A DNA stretch of 64,000 bases from JAIBJN01 sp963811635 (GCA_963811635.1 CAWESB010000018.1:46517-110516), one strand, 5' to 3'; counted from the stretch's first letter, positions 16,761-26,761 are shown. The notes: a model not told the origin generated them from the letters alone. Program-made: numbers and translations.

Positions 16761-17684
16761 CTAAGCCCGGAAGAAGAGCCAGGCGTCGCGCATTCGCTGC
16801 GTCTGGCCGGACGTGAACTCCGTGTAGCAGCTGTCGAAGGAGTAGTCCATGTAGTTGTGGATCGGGTCGAGCCCCGGGGCGTCACAGGTGTCCTTACCCT
16901 CCGGGCAGCCCGACGTCGGCGTCCTCTCCGCCGGCGTGTCGGCGACGAAATCGCCCTTCTCCGTGCACTTTCCGTAGAAGGTGTGCTCCAGGTTCAACCA
17001 GTGCCCGGCTTCGTGCGTCGCCGTCTCGCCCTGGTCGAAACGACCCGCGTACGTCGTCGACGTCCCGAGCATCGATTCCCAGTCGATGACGATGCCGTCC
17101 AGATATGCCTGGCCGGGCTTGGTCAAGATGTCCGGGAGATAAGCCCAGCCCAGGTATGGACCTGCAGTCGTCGAGTAAAGGTTGAGCGCGTTCGCACCAC
17201 CCTGGTGCAGTGTCTTCTTCATGTCCTTCTCGGCGCCGCCGGGTCCCGCGTAGAACCACTTCGCGTTGTCCGTCCGGGTGATCCCCGCAAGCTGGAAGGC
17301 GAAGCCGGTGCTCGCGCCGCCCTCGCCGCCGGCGAACGTGTTGTTGAGGACGTCCATCTGTGAGTTGATTTGCGCCGTCGTCAGACTGCCGATCGTCCCG
17401 TCGCTGACGACGTGGAAGTAGACGGGAACGGTCGCGCGGAACCTCGGGCCTGCCTGGCCTTGCGCTGAGGCAGGCAGGTTGTCGGCGACCTGTCCAAGAT
17501 CGGGCTCTCGAAGTGTGCTCCCGCGCCCGAGAAATACCCGCGCCGGTCCCGCCGGCGGATTGCAACCGAGACTCTGAGTAGACGTAGCGCTGGCGGCTAG
17601 GGAAGCGCTTGCGGTTCCCACGGTTGCCGCAGCGTAGAGCGCTAGGCCAAGTGCCAGCGCGAGCACTACCTTGGCTTTGTTCAT
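16761..17684 (-). CDS. Secreted M43 (pappalysin-like) zinc metalloprotease
   Basis: A 307-residue exported protease. A Sec signal peptide (VVLALALGLALYAAATVGTA) is followed by the catalytic domain, with HEAGHWLNLEHTF giving the metzincin HExxHxxxxxH zinc site and NYMDYSFDSC giving the Met-turn. ARFRATVPVYFHVVSDG-like sequence at about residue 85 is the usual entry of M43 proteases. Several cysteines near the C-terminus probably form disulfides. ATG 17684 is preceded by GAGGGAGGG and starts the signal peptide; the frame is open further upstream without a plausible protein. M43 enzymes are limited-specificity proteases; the substrate is unknown. Confidence 0.9.
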   Translation of the reverse strand: MNKAKVVLALALGLALYAAATVGTASASLAASATSTQSLGCNPPAGPARVFLGRGSTLREPDLGQVADNLPASAQGQAGPRFRATVPVYFHVVSDGTIGSLTTAQINSQMDVLNNTFAGGEGGASTGFAFQLAGITRTDNAKWFYAGPGGAEKDMKKTLHQGGANALNLYSTTAGPYLGWAYLPDILTKPGQAYLDGIVIDWESMLGTSTTYAGRFDQGETATHEAGHWLNLEHTFYGKCTEKGDFVADTPAERTPTSGCPEGKDTCDAPGLDPIHNYMDYSFDSCYTEFTSGQTQRMRDAWLFFRA

Positions 17685-17800
17685 CTCCAACCCTCCCTCT
17701 GGGTGACGCGAAGACGGCGAACCTCGCCCGCCGCAACCCGTATTTCTACGCGCCGGACGCCCACACGACAAGCGCTCCGAGTCGGTCCGACGGGTGCGCC

Positions 17801-18184
17801 TCAGCGGCTCTCGTGCCTGCCCTCGGGCATCGGCGCGGATTCGTCGGACTGGAAGAGGCGTACCTCGTTCCCCTCGGGGTCGTGGCACGTGGCCATCCAG
17901 CCGACCCCCGGGATGGGCACCTTCTCCTCGGCCGTCCCGCCGAGCTCGCGCGCCCGGGCGCTGTCGGCGTCGATGTCGTCGACGTCGAAGTAGACGATCG
18001 GGCCAGGCCCGCGGCCCTCACTCTTGTAGATCGCCCCGCCCGGATCACCGCCGGCGTTCGTCATCCGGTAGTCGAACGGCCCCTCCCAGGTCGAGAACGA
18101 CCAGCCGAACAGCTGCTCGTAGAAGCTCTGCGCCCGGTCGACGTCCGTCGCCGGGAGCTCGAAGTGCACGAGGCGTCCTGGCAT
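17801..18184 (-). CDS. VOC/glyoxalase-fold protein
   Basis: A 127-residue single-copy VOC protein made of two beta-alpha-beta-beta-beta modules: RLVHFELPATDVDRAQSFYE with FGW at the start, then IVYFDVDDIDADSARARELG and DPEGNEVRLFQSDE. These are the signature segments of small bacterial glyoxalase/bleomycin-resistance-like proteins. His7 and the Glu in NEVRLFQ sit at the usual metal-ligand positions. Function cannot be assigned beyond possible metal-dependent isomerase or dioxygenase-type chemistry. ATG 18184 has AAAGGAG upstream. It sits 15 bases downstream of the ornithine cyclodeaminase-like gene and is probably in its operon. Confidence 0.88.
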   Translation of the reverse strand: MPGRLVHFELPATDVDRAQSFYEQLFGWSFSTWEGPFDYRMTNAGGDPGGAIYKSEGRGPGPIVYFDVDDIDADSARARELGGTAEEKVPIPGVGWMATCHDPEGNEVRLFQSDESAPMPEGRHESR

Positions 18185-18199
18185 CCCTGCTCCTTTCTG

Positions 18200-19159
18200 C
18201 TATTGCAGCTCCACCTCGACGACGCCGGCGAACCCGGGGTCGCCCGTGTCCGCCCGGTAGCGCTCGTAGACGAGCGCGGCGACGGCGAGGTCCTGGACGG
18301 CGAGGCCGGTCGAGTCGAAGACGGTGATCTCGTCGTCCCCTGCCCGGCCTTCCTGCTCGCCCGCGAGGATGCGGCCGAGCTCGGCCACGTCGTCCCTGCC
18401 GAGCATGCCCGCCTCGACGGCGCGCGAGATGTCGCCGTTGTGGCTCGCCTGCTCCCACTCGTCGACGACGACGCGCGCGCGGGCGAGCTCGGCGACGGCG
18501 ATCTCGGCCTTTCCCGGACCGTCGGCTCCCATGAGGCTGACGTGCTGCCCGGGCCGCAGGCTCCCGGCCGCGAAGAGGATCTCGCCGCCGGGCGTGACCG
18601 TCGCGACCGTGCCAGCTGCGAGCGCCTCCTCCCGCGAGGGGGCCACCGAGGCGCCCAGCTCGCCGGCCACCTCGGCGGAGCGGACGGCGTCCGCGTCCCA
18701 CAGGAGCACCTCCCGGCCGCGCGCCAGGAACGTGCGCGCCACCGCCCGGCCGTTGACCCCACAGCCGACGACGGCGGCGGGCCCGTTCTGGGCGGCGAGC
18801 GTCTCGGCCGCGAGCACCGCGGCCGCTCCGGTGCGGAGCGCGGTCAGCGCGCCCGCATCCAGCTGGGCCAGGAGACGGCCGTCGGCGGCGTCGGAGAGGA
18901 GGACGATCCCGCTCACCGTCGGCAGTCCCCGCTCGGGGTTCCGCGGGAACGACGTCACCCACTTCAGCACCGCGTGGCCGCCGCCGCGGGCCGGCATCGC
19001 CCGGAAGTCGCCGTCGGGCGGCGCGGGCACATAGACCTTGGAGGGCATCAGCCAGTCGCCGCGCGCGTGGTCGACGAACGCGCGGCGGACGGCCTCGACC
19101 GCGTCGGCGGGGTCGACGGCCGCGTACACGTGCCTCGCGGAAAAGACGGGAATCCCCAC
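18200..19159 (-). CDS. Ornithine cyclodeaminase/mu-crystallin family protein
   Basis: A 319-residue NAD(P)-dependent enzyme of the OCD/mu-crystallin/ketimine reductase family. The catalytic-type lysine is in HAVLKWVTSFP, the substrate Arg in ALTALRTGAAA, the Rossmann motif is AAVVGCGVNGRAVART, and the C-terminal DSTGLAVQDLA motif is conserved in the family. Members act on ornithine, alanine, lysine or cyclic imines, and sequence alone does not decide which. Start GTG 19159 is ten bases from a TAGGAT box on the minus strand, and the gene is divergent from the HMG-CoA lyase gene with only 26 bases between them. Confidence 0.88.
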   Translation of the reverse strand: MGIPVFSARHVYAAVDPADAVEAVRRAFVDHARGDWLMPSKVYVPAPPDGDFRAMPARGGGHAVLKWVTSFPRNPERGLPTVSGIVLLSDAADGRLLAQLDAGALTALRTGAAAVLAAETLAAQNGPAAVVGCGVNGRAVARTFLARGREVLLWDADAVRSAEVAGELGASVAPSREEALAAGTVATVTPGGEILFAAGSLRPGQHVSLMGADGPGKAEIAVAELARARVVVDEWEQASHNGDISRAVEAGMLGRDDVAELGRILAGEQEGRAGDDEITVFDSTGLAVQDLAVAALVYERYRADTGDPGFAGVVEVELQ

Positions 19160-19168
19160 GGCGGCGCG

Positions 19169-19175
19169 TATCCTA
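19169..19175. promoter_or_regulatory. Divergent -10-like element TATCCTA
   Basis: The 26-base gap between divergent genes contains TATCCT, 11 bases before ATG 19186, and on the minus strand TAGGAT, ten bases before GTG 19159. Spacing is a little longer than at other leaderless-type sites in the window. Confidence 0.4.
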
Positions 19176-19185
19176 GGCCGCCGGA

Positions 19186-20061
19186 ATGGTGACCGTCTGT
19201 GATGTAGGCCCGCGCGACGGGCTCCAGAACGAGAAGGGCGTGCTCGAGCCGGCCCTGCGCGCCGAGCTGGTCAACCGGCTCGCGGCCGCCGGTCTGCCCG
19301 CGATCGAGGCCGTCAGCTTCGTGCACCCGGAGCGCGTCCCGGCCATGGCCGGCGCGGAAGAGGTAGTCGCCGGCATCCGGCGCCGCGAGGGCGTGGTCTA
19401 TTCGGGACTCGTCCTCAACGCGAAGGGCGCCGATCGCTTCGCGGCCACCGACCTGGACGCGCTCCATTTCAACCTCGCCGCGACGGACAGCTTCGGCCGC
19501 GAGAACCAGAACGCGACCACGGACGAGGCGCTCGCGACCCTGACCGCGATCCGCACGGACAAGCCGGTCAGCGTCTCGGTCAGCGTCGCGTTCGGGTGCC
19601 CCTTCGAGGGCGCCGTCGATCCGGCCCGCGTGCTCGAGATCGTCGACCGGTCGCTCGCGGCGGGCGCCGCCGAGGTCGTTCTCGCGGACACGATCGGCGT
19701 CGCGGTGCCGAAGCAGGTCAAGGAGCTCGTGACGGAGGCGGCGCGCCGGGCCCCGCGCGTCGGCGTCCACCTCCACAACACCCGCAACACGGGCTTCGCG
19801 GCCGCCTACGCGGCTCTGGAAGCCGGCGCGACGGTCTTCGAGGCCTCCGTGGGCGGGTTGGGCGGCTGCCCCTTCGCCCCACGCGCGACCGGGAACATCG
19901 CGACCGAGGACCTCGTCTACCTCCTGCACGGAGAGGGGGTGGCAACGGGTGTCGACCTCGACGCGCTCATCGGCGTCTCCGAGTGGCTCGAGCAAACCCT
20001 CGGACGGGAGCTCCCCGGGCAGGTCTACCGGGCCGGAGGGTTCGCGCCGGTCTCCGGCTGA
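19186..20061 (+). CDS. HMG-CoA lyase family protein
   Basis: A 291-residue TIM-barrel enzyme of the DRE-TIM/HMGL family, which cleaves 3-hydroxy-3-methylglutaryl-CoA to acetyl-CoA and acetoacetate in leucine catabolism. It has the entry motif VGPRDGLQNE with the catalytic Arg-Asp, and the C-terminal loop GLGGCPFAPRATGN with the catalytic cysteine. The metal motif reads HLHNTRNTG rather than the usual HxHDTxG, so a related acyl-CoA lyase activity remains possible. No other leucine catabolic gene is nearby. Start ATG 19186 follows a -10-like box. Confidence 0.85.
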   Translation: MVTVCDVGPRDGLQNEKGVLEPALRAELVNRLAAAGLPAIEAVSFVHPERVPAMAGAEEVVAGIRRREGVVYSGLVLNAKGADRFAATDLDALHFNLAATDSFGRENQNATTDEALATLTAIRTDKPVSVSVSVAFGCPFEGAVDPARVLEIVDRSLAAGAAEVVLADTIGVAVPKQVKELVTEAARRAPRVGVHLHNTRNTGFAAAYAALEAGATVFEASVGGLGGCPFAPRATGNIATEDLVYLLHGEGVATGVDLDALIGVSEWLEQTLGRELPGQVYRAGGFAPVSG

Positions 20062-21673
20062 GTCCCTCGGCGGGCTCCTCGTCGCCTGCGCACTGGCCGC
20101 GGGCGCGGCGATCCTCCTCTGGCGCCTCGTCCCCGACGTTCGGGGGAAGCCTCTCTTCGAGGACGAGGCGGTCGCCGGCCTGCTCGGCTCCCGGCCCCTG
20201 GGCGAGCTGCTCGGCACCGTCATGTGGGACCGGGGCGGGGCGCCGCTCCACTTCGTCCTCGCCCACGTTGCGCTCGCCTTCGACTCCTCGCCGGAGGCGC
20301 TGCGCTGGCTCTCGGTTGTCTTTGCGCTGGCGACGATCCCGCTCTGCTTCGACCTGGGCAGGCGCCTCGCCGGCCCGGTCGCCGGCGCGACCGCCGCGAT
20401 CGTCGCCTCCGCCTCCGCCGTGCTGGCGCTCTACGGGACGGTCGGGCGCATGTACGCGCTCTTCGCCTTGGTCAGCGCCCTGTCTGCCGACCTCTTCGCC
20501 CGCGCCCTCCAGCTGAGGACGCCGCGGGCCGCGCTCGCCGCCGCCCTGGCGGCCGTGCTCCTGCCGGCGGTGCACCCCTACGGCGCGATCGTCGTCGCGG
20601 CGGAGGCCGTCGTGGCGCTGGCGGTCTGGCGCGGCCGGCCGCTCCGACCGGCGCTGCCCGTCCTGGCGGTCGGCCTGCTGCTGCTGCCGTTCGTCGTCGC
20701 CGACCTGCGCCTCGCCGGCCGCTTCACGGTCGGCGTCGGGGGCGAGGAGTCGCTGGCGGCGCCGGGCGACGCCTGGTCGCAGCTCTCGCGCGCGCTCCAG
20801 TCGTTCGCCGGCGGCCACGGCTGGACGTTCGCCGTCTTCCTCGTCCTCGGGATCGTCGGCACGGCCGTCCTCCTGCGGACGCGCACGGCCTTCGCGGCCT
20901 TCGGACTGCTCGTTCTCGTCGCGCCGCCGGTGCTGTTCGTCCTCCTGCGCACGGAGAGCGTCATGGGGCTATCCCCGCGGCACCTCATCTTCGCGCTGCC
21001 GCTCTGGGCCGCGGCGATCGGGGTCGGCGTCGCATGGCTGACGCGCTCCTTGCACCCGGCGCTCGCGGTGGGATGCGTCGCGCTCGTCGCCGTGGTCGGC
21101 GTGCTCTCACCCTCCGGAGGAGTCCGTGACCCGCGGGACTGGCCGAACGTGGTGCTCGGCGGCGGGCCGGACGAGACGGCCACCGGCAGCCGTGAGCGCC
21201 TGGCAGCCCCTGCCGACTGGCTGCGCGACACCGTCGAGGAGGGCGACCTGCTCTTCCCGTTCTCGTCGGTCTTCCTCGCCGGCCTCCCGGCCACCGGGGA
21301 GGCGGTCTCACTTCCGTACTCGCAGACGACGCTCCTCGAGCGGGCGGTCGACCGGCTGGAGGGCTCACCGGGGGCGGTGGTCGTCGCGATCCCGGTCGGC
21401 GAGGCATCCGTCGACCTGGAGGCCTTGGAGTCCCAGCTCGGGGCCGGCTTCGACCCCGAGCTCTTCCCCGGCTGGCTCGTCGTCCGCGCCGAGGGGCCGT
21501 TCGACGAGCCCGCCGACGCTCTGCAGAAGACCGCGCTCGTCTTCGCTGCGGCCGTGGACACCGTCGAGATCGATCGGTATCCGGAGCTTCGCTTCTACGT
21601 GGAGCGAGGCCTCCGCACCACCTGCCAGACCCTGGCCGCGCTCGGCCAGGAATGCGGAGCGATCGCTACGTGA
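19949..21673 (+). CDS. GT-C type membrane glycosyltransferase-like protein 1
   Basis: About 540 residues with around ten membrane segments followed by a soluble C-terminal domain of about 180 residues. After the first membrane helix comes KPLFEDEAVAG, the acidic first-loop motif of polyprenyl-phosphate-sugar-dependent (ArnT/PMT-like, GT-C) transferases. The only in-frame start is GTG 19949, which would overlap the preceding gene by 113 bases with a low-complexity Ser/Pro N-terminus; the protein-like sequence begins near 20065 (SLGGLLVACALAAGAAILLW), so the annotated start is doubtful. Two further proteins of the same general type follow, suggesting a cell-envelope glycan function. Confidence 0.75.
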   Translation: MSTSTRSSASPSGSSKPSDGSSPGRSTGPEGSRRSPAESLGGLLVACALAAGAAILLWRLVPDVRGKPLFEDEAVAGLLGSRPLGELLGTVMWDRGGAPLHFVLAHVALAFDSSPEALRWLSVVFALATIPLCFDLGRRLAGPVAGATAAIVASASAVLALYGTVGRMYALFALVSALSADLFARALQLRTPRAALAAALAAVLLPAVHPYGAIVVAAEAVVALAVWRGRPLRPALPVLAVGLLLLPFVVADLRLAGRFTVGVGGEESLAAPGDAWSQLSRALQSFAGGHGWTFAVFLVLGIVGTAVLLRTRTAFAAFGLLVLVAPPVLFVLLRTESVMGLSPRHLIFALPLWAAAIGVGVAWLTRSLHPALAVGCVALVAVVGVLSPSGGVRDPRDWPNVVLGGGPDETATGSRERLAAPADWLRDTVEEGDLLFPFSSVFLAGLPATGEAVSLPYSQTTLLERAVDRLEGSPGAVVVAIPVGEASVDLEALESQLGAGFDPELFPGWLVVRAEGPFDEPADALQKTALVFAAAVDTVEIDRYPELRFYVERGLRTTCQTLAALGQECGAIAT

Positions 21674-23157
21674 CCCGGTTCTCGGTCGGGAGCAGGCACC
21701 CGGCGCCGCGGGCCGAGTCGAGATAGCGGCCCCCACGGCTTTCAGCGACGTCCTCCCACCGCCCGTCCCAGGGCACGCGCGCGACCTCGACCGTGCCCGC
21801 CTCGGCGCGGTCTGTAGGTCGCGCCAGAGCCAGCAGGCCGCGTCCCTCCGGTACGTCGGTGACAACCCACACCTCGTCGCACGGCTCCCGCGGGACGGCG
21901 GTCGCCAGCGTGACGTCGCCGGGGAGGTACCACTCGAGCGGCGAGCGGAAGTCCGTGAGCGAGCCGAGGACGACCATCGGGTCGCCCGGCTGCCAGCCTG
22001 TGGCGACGAGCGCGTCCGCGACCTCGTCGTACGGAACGCGCTCGTCCACTGGGCTCTCGACATAGGCAAGAACCGCCAGGGCGAGCCCGGCTGCGGCGCC
22101 TGCGAGCGCGGCCCGGCGCGGGAGTGCAAGGAGCACGGCGGCAAGCGCGACGGCGGCGAACGGCGTCACGCCGATGAGATTGCGCCCGGTGATGATGCGG
22201 AGCCCAGCGAGCCAGGCAAGCCCCGAGGCGACCAGCGGCACGAGCACGAGGAGCGCGCAGAGCCGGGCCGAGCGGTCGAGGCGCGCGAGAACCGCGCAAC
22301 CGGCCAGGACGAGGGCGAGGATCACCAGGCGGCCGATCGCCTCCCACGCCGCCGGGGTCGGAGCCGAGCTCCGCGTACATCGACGCGGGGTCCCAGAAGA
22401 GCGCCGAGGGCAGGTAGGCGAGCTTGAGCGGGTCGAAGGCGTCGATCCAGCCGAAGCGCTCCGCGCTCACCTGGTCCGAGAGACCCGGGAGCCAGACGAG
22501 AAGCGTCGCGGTGCCGACGACTGTTGCGGCCCCCACGCGCAGCGCGACCGGGCGCAGGTCCCGCTCGAGGAGCAGCCAGAGCAGTGCCGCTCCAGCGGCG
22601 AGGACGAAGAAGTAGTGGGTGTACGCGCCCGCGGCCGCCGCGGCGCCGAGTGCGACGAGGCGGCCCGGCGTGGGGCGCTCTGCCGCGCGCTCGAGGAGGA
22701 GGGCGAACACGACGGTGAGGAAGGCGAGAAGGGCGTACGTGCGCAGCTCGCTGCCGTGGTTGGCGATCTGCCAGGCCAGGGCTGTCAGCATTCCGGCGAG
22801 CCCGGCGAGCCAGAGCGGCAGAAAGCGGCGGGCGTAGACCACGGTCAGGCCCGCGGTCGCCGCCGCGAGCAAGACGGAGAGAAAGCGAAGGCCGTCGACC
22901 GAGATGCCGGCCTCCCGCCCGAGCCAGGCGAGCAGATACCAGCCCGGCGGCGTCGACTCGGTACGGGAGACGTGGTCGACGACGCCCGCCGGGGTCGACT
23001 CCAGCAGCACCCTGGCCGACGCGACCTCGTCCTGCCAGAAAGGAAGGCCGATCGCCTGCGGCAGCGTCGCGGCGACCGCGAGGGCGGCCGCCCCGGCCGC
23101 GACCGCGAGCATCGCGCGCCGCCCCTCGCCGGCTCCGGCCGGGACCGCGTTCGGCAT
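21666..23157 (-). CDS. GT-C type membrane glycosyltransferase-like protein 2 (frameshifted)
   Basis: A polytopic protein of about 497 codons. The first half (from 23157) has the acidic loop GLPFWQDEVASA after helix 1, then TPPGWYLLAWLGRE and GAYTHYFFVLAAGAALLWLL, the pattern of GT39/GT83-like transferases. At about 22330-22360 the frame changes and the second half continues as LVILALVLAGCAVLARLDRS, RIITGRNLIGVTPFAAVALA and a soluble C-terminus to 21666. The total is one base longer than a multiple of three. The gene is convergent with the first GT-C protein (8-base overlap) and divergent from the third, with 11 bases between starts. Confidence 0.78.
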
Positions 23158-23168
23158 AGTCCGTCAGC

Positions 23169-25084
23169 ATGACGACTGGGAGGCTCCGGTGGGGCTGCCT
23201 GCTGGCGCTCTTCGCGGTCGCAGCCGTCGTCGCCACGATCCCGGCGGTCGACCAGCTCCGCTCGGAGTTCATCGCCGACGGCGCACCGGGCTACGGCGAG
23301 GCCGCCTCCGGCGATCACCTGCAGACGACGTACCGATTCTGGCTCGTCGGCCACCAGCTCGAGCAGGGCGGCGCGCCGTGGATCGACCCCTACAGCTTCC
23401 GGCCGCTCGTCGACCCGCAGGTCGTCCTCGGCGGCTGGCCGTATGGCTTCCCCTTCTGGCCGCTCGACGCCCTGGCGGGCCCGGTGGTCGCCTGGAACGT
23501 GCTGCTCCTGCTCGTGACCTTTGCGGCCGGCCTCTTCACGTACCTGTGGCTGCGGGAGCTCGACGTGCCGCCGTGGGGAGCGGCCGCGGGTGCACTGGCC
23601 TTCGAGCTCGCTCCCTACCGCGTGCTCCAGAGCGGCGGCCACCTGCTCGGGTGGATCGCGGTGCTCGTGCCCCTGGCGCTCTGGGCCTTCGAGCGGGCGC
23701 GTCGCGCGGAGACGGTGCGGGCCGCGCACCTCTGGGGAGCGCTCGCGGCCGGCGCCGTCGTCTCGGTGCCGCTCTCCGGCCAGCTCCACCTCGCGCTGGG
23801 CGTGCTCCCGTTCGTGGCCGCGTACGCGGCCCTCCGGTACTCGCGCCTCGCGTCGCTCTGGGCGTGGGGAGGCGTGCTCGCCGCCGCGGCTGCCGGCCTG
23901 ATCGCCGAGACCGTGATCATCTCCGGCTCGACAGAGGCCGAAGGGCGGACGCTGGCCGAGGTCGCCTTCTACTCGGCGAGCCCGCTCGACGTCCTCAGCC
24001 GCTGGCGCCTCCACGGCCCCGAGCGCTACGTCTACCTCGGCTGGCTCCTGCCGGTGCTCGCCGTGGTGGGGCTCGTGCTCCTGGCCCGTCGCCGCCGCGG
24101 TCTCGCGATCCTGCTCGGGCTCGCGGCGCTCCTGCCCGCCCTGCTCGCGCTGGGGACGAACCTGCCGCTGTACGAGACACTCCGCGACGTCTTTCCACCC
24201 CTGCGCTACCCGCGCGTCCCCGGGCGCTTCCTGCCGCTCGCGAACCTCGCCCTCGCGGCGCTCGCCGCCGTCGCGGTCGCGGCCGTGGTCGCGCGGTTCG
24301 AGGGGCGCAGGCGGGCGGCGGTGGCGGCCGTGCTCCTCGGGCTGGTGGCCGCCGACCTGCTGGTTTTTCCGCTGCGCTCAAGCGAGGCGGACCCCGGCAA
24401 CGCGGCCTACGCGCGGCTGGCGGATCAGGGGCCGGGCAGGGTGCTCGAGCTGCCCGTCTTCCAGCGCGGCAAGGGCCAGTTCGGGAGCGTCTACCAGTAC
24501 TACACCCAGCAGGCGCCCCGGGAGCGGCCGACCGGCTACGCGCTCGCTCCCGAGGAGGCGTTCGAGTTCACCGAGCGCTTCAACCGCCTCGACTGCGGCG
24601 CCTGGCTGCCCGGCGACCGCGAGGAGCTCGAACGGCTCGGGATCCGCTTCGTCGTCGTCCACGACGGGCTGTACCGGCAGTCGAAGACCCCCGGCTCCTG
24701 GTTCGCCTGGGAAGGGCTGAGGGACGCGGGATTCGGGCTCGTCGCGGGCGGGCCGATCTCCGTCTGGGCCCGCGGGCCCGATGCGACGTGCGAGGGCGGA
24801 CGAGCCCGACAGGTCCGAGCCGCTGCTCTGCGACGGCTGGGAGGACGGTGCGCTCATGCTCGACGAAGGGGCGCTCTGGCTCTACGGCGAGGGGCGCGCA
24901 GAGCTCGTGCTCGAGCCCGTCGCCCCGACCGAGGTGAGCGTCTTCGCGGACGGTCGCGCCCTACCGCCGCAGCGCGTCGCCGAGCGGACGACCGTCACCG
25001 CCGACCTCTCCGGCCCGAGGCTGGCATTCCCTCGTCGTGCGCGGCGCTCCCGGGCTCCGGCTCCTCTCGGCGCGCATTCGCTGA
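23169..25084 (+). CDS. Polytopic membrane protein with soluble C-terminal domain (GT-C/YfhO-like, frameshifted)
   Basis: About 640 codons. It starts with a membrane helix (WGCLLALFAVAAVVATIPAV), then SGDHLQTTYRFWLVGHQLEQ and DPYSFRPLVDPQVVLGGWPY, resembling YfhO/GT-C proteins, then about ten more membrane helices to residue 405. A soluble domain follows. Near 24790 the frame shifts (ISVWARGPDATCEGG, continued by DEPDRSEPLLCDGWEDG), and near 25018 again, ending at TGA 25084 (SLVVRGAPGLRLL). Two one-base insertions explain the length. It is probably involved in envelope polysaccharide or lipid modification with its two neighbours. ATG 23169 has CATAGT eight bases upstream. Confidence 0.72.
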
Positions 25085-25165
25085 TCACCGCCTGCACGTC
25101 GGCCTGACAACGTGGCTCCAGGAGGCGATACTTCCGGCGGCCACGTTTTCCCGAGGAGGCGCGCA

Positions 25166-26581
25166 ATGTCGGTTCTGATCAAGGGCGGCCGGGTCGTCAC
25201 CGCGGCGGACGACTACGTCGCAGACGTGTTCATCGAGGACGAGTCCGTCACGCTGATCGGCGAGTCCCTCGACGTCCAGGCCGACAAGGTCGTCGACGCG
25301 ACAGGGAAGATCGTGCTGCCGGGCTGCATCGACCCGCACACCCATCTCGACATGCCCTTCGGGGGAACGACCTCCTGCGATGACTTCACCTCCGGCACCG
25401 TGTCGGCCGCGTTCGGCGGGACGACGTGCCATGTGGACTTCTGCATCCAGGGCAAGGGGCAGACCTTCGCCGAGGCGCTCGAGACATGGCACGGGAAGAT
25501 CGAGTCCGCGAAGCCGGTCATCGACGTCGGCTTCCACCTGGCCGTCACCGACCTGCACGAGGGCGGCACGCTCGAGGAGCTCGCCCGCATGCCCGACGAG
25601 GGAGTGACGAGCTACAAGCTCTTCATGGCCTACAAGGGCGCGATCATGGTCGACGACGAGACGCTCTTCCGCGTCATGCAGACGGCCGCCGACACGGGCG
25701 CCCTCGTGATGGTGCACGCCGAGCATGGGGACTCCATCGACGTCCTCGTCAAGCAGGCGCTCGCCGAGGGCAAGACCGACCCGGTGTGGCACGCCCGCAC
25801 CCGCCCGCCCGAGACGGAGGGGGAGGCGACGAACCGCGCCGTCCAGCTCGCGCACGTGGCCGGCTGCAACCTCTACGTCGTCCACGTCTCCTGCAAGGAG
25901 TCGATCGAACCGATCGCGCGCGCCAAGGAGCTCGGCTGGAACGCGCACGGGGAGACGTGCACGCAGTACCTGTTCGTGGACGAGACCTTCCTCGAGCGCC
26001 CGAACTTCGAGGGCGCCAAGTACGTCTACACGCCGCCGCCGCGCGCCAAGGAGAACCAGGAGCACCTCTGGCATGCGGTCTCGACCGACATCCTCTCGGT
26101 GATCTCCACCGACCACTGCCCCTTCCGCTGGGCCGACCAGAAGTCGCTCGGCAAGGACGACTTCTCGAAGATCCCCAACGGCGGCCCCGGGCTCGAGGAC
26201 CGGCTGATGATGATCCACGAGTTCGGCGTCCGCGGCGGCCGCATCACGCTCAACCGCATGGTCGAGCTGCTCGCGACCAACCCGGCCAAGTACTTCGGCC
26301 TCTACCCGCGCAAGGGCACGGTCGCGGTCGGCTCGGACGCCGACATCGTCGTCTTCGACCCGGACAAGCGCGTGACGCTCTCCGCCGAGCGGAGCCACTC
26401 CCGCGTCGACTACAACCTCTACGAGGGCACCGAGGTGACCGGCGCCCCCGAGGTCGTCCTCGTCCGCGGCAAGGTGATCGTCGAGGCCGGCGAGCTCGTC
26501 GGCCAGCCCGGCGACGGCCGCTTCGTCAAACGCGCGCGCTTCGGCGAGCAGCTGACTGCGGCCGCGCGCGCGACCGCGTAG
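25166..26581 (+). CDS. Dihydropyrimidinase/hydantoinase
   Basis: A 471-residue cyclic amidohydrolase that opens dihydropyrimidine, hydantoin or allantoin-like rings. The binuclear zinc site is complete: His58 and His60 in DPHTHLDMP, carboxylated Lys151 in SYKLFMAYKG, His184, His240, and Asp316 in ISTDHCPF. FGGTT and the PNGGPGLEDRLMM segment match D-hydantoinases/dihydropyrimidinases rather than allantoinases. Start ATG 25166 has GAGGAGG upstream. No dihydropyrimidine dehydrogenase or ureidopropionase gene lies in the window; because a purine catabolic set is nearby, allantoin cannot be excluded as substrate. Confidence 0.92.
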   Translation: MSVLIKGGRVVTAADDYVADVFIEDESVTLIGESLDVQADKVVDATGKIVLPGCIDPHTHLDMPFGGTTSCDDFTSGTVSAAFGGTTCHVDFCIQGKGQTFAEALETWHGKIESAKPVIDVGFHLAVTDLHEGGTLEELARMPDEGVTSYKLFMAYKGAIMVDDETLFRVMQTAADTGALVMVHAEHGDSIDVLVKQALAEGKTDPVWHARTRPPETEGEATNRAVQLAHVAGCNLYVVHVSCKESIEPIARAKELGWNAHGETCTQYLFVDETFLERPNFEGAKYVYTPPPRAKENQEHLWHAVSTDILSVISTDHCPFRWADQKSLGKDDFSKIPNGGPGLEDRLMMIHEFGVRGGRITLNRMVELLATNPAKYFGLYPRKGTVAVGSDADIVVFDPDKRVTLSAERSHSRVDYNLYEGTEVTGAPEVVLVRGKVIVEAGELVGQPGDGRFVKRARFGEQLTAAARATA

Positions 26582-26593
26582 GAGGGAGGGAGC

Positions 26594-26761
26594 ATGGCAG
26601 GCCCGGAACGCAGGTACGGCAGCGGTGGGATCACGCTGGGCGGGATCCTCGTGATCGTCGGGATTCTGGTCGCGGTCTTCTGGAGCCTTCTCCTTGGGCT
26701 CATCGTCGCCCTCGTCGGCCTGATCGCCTTCGGCGGCTTCGCCCGCGGCAAGTGGTACTGA
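26594..26761 (+). CDS. Small hydrophobic membrane protein (55 aa)
   Basis: A short gene 12 bases after the hydantoinase, with GAGGGAGGG before ATG 26594. The product begins MAGPERRYGSGG, then runs through a long hydrophobic region (ITLGGILVIVGILVAVFWS and LLGLIVALVGLIAFGGF), enough for two membrane segments, and ends FARGKWY. It resembles the very small hydrophobic proteins of unknown role in actinobacteria. Its coupling to the hydantoinase is positional only. Confidence 0.65.
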   Translation: MAGPERRYGSGGITLGGILVIVGILVAVFWSLLLGLIVALVGLIAFGGFARGKWY

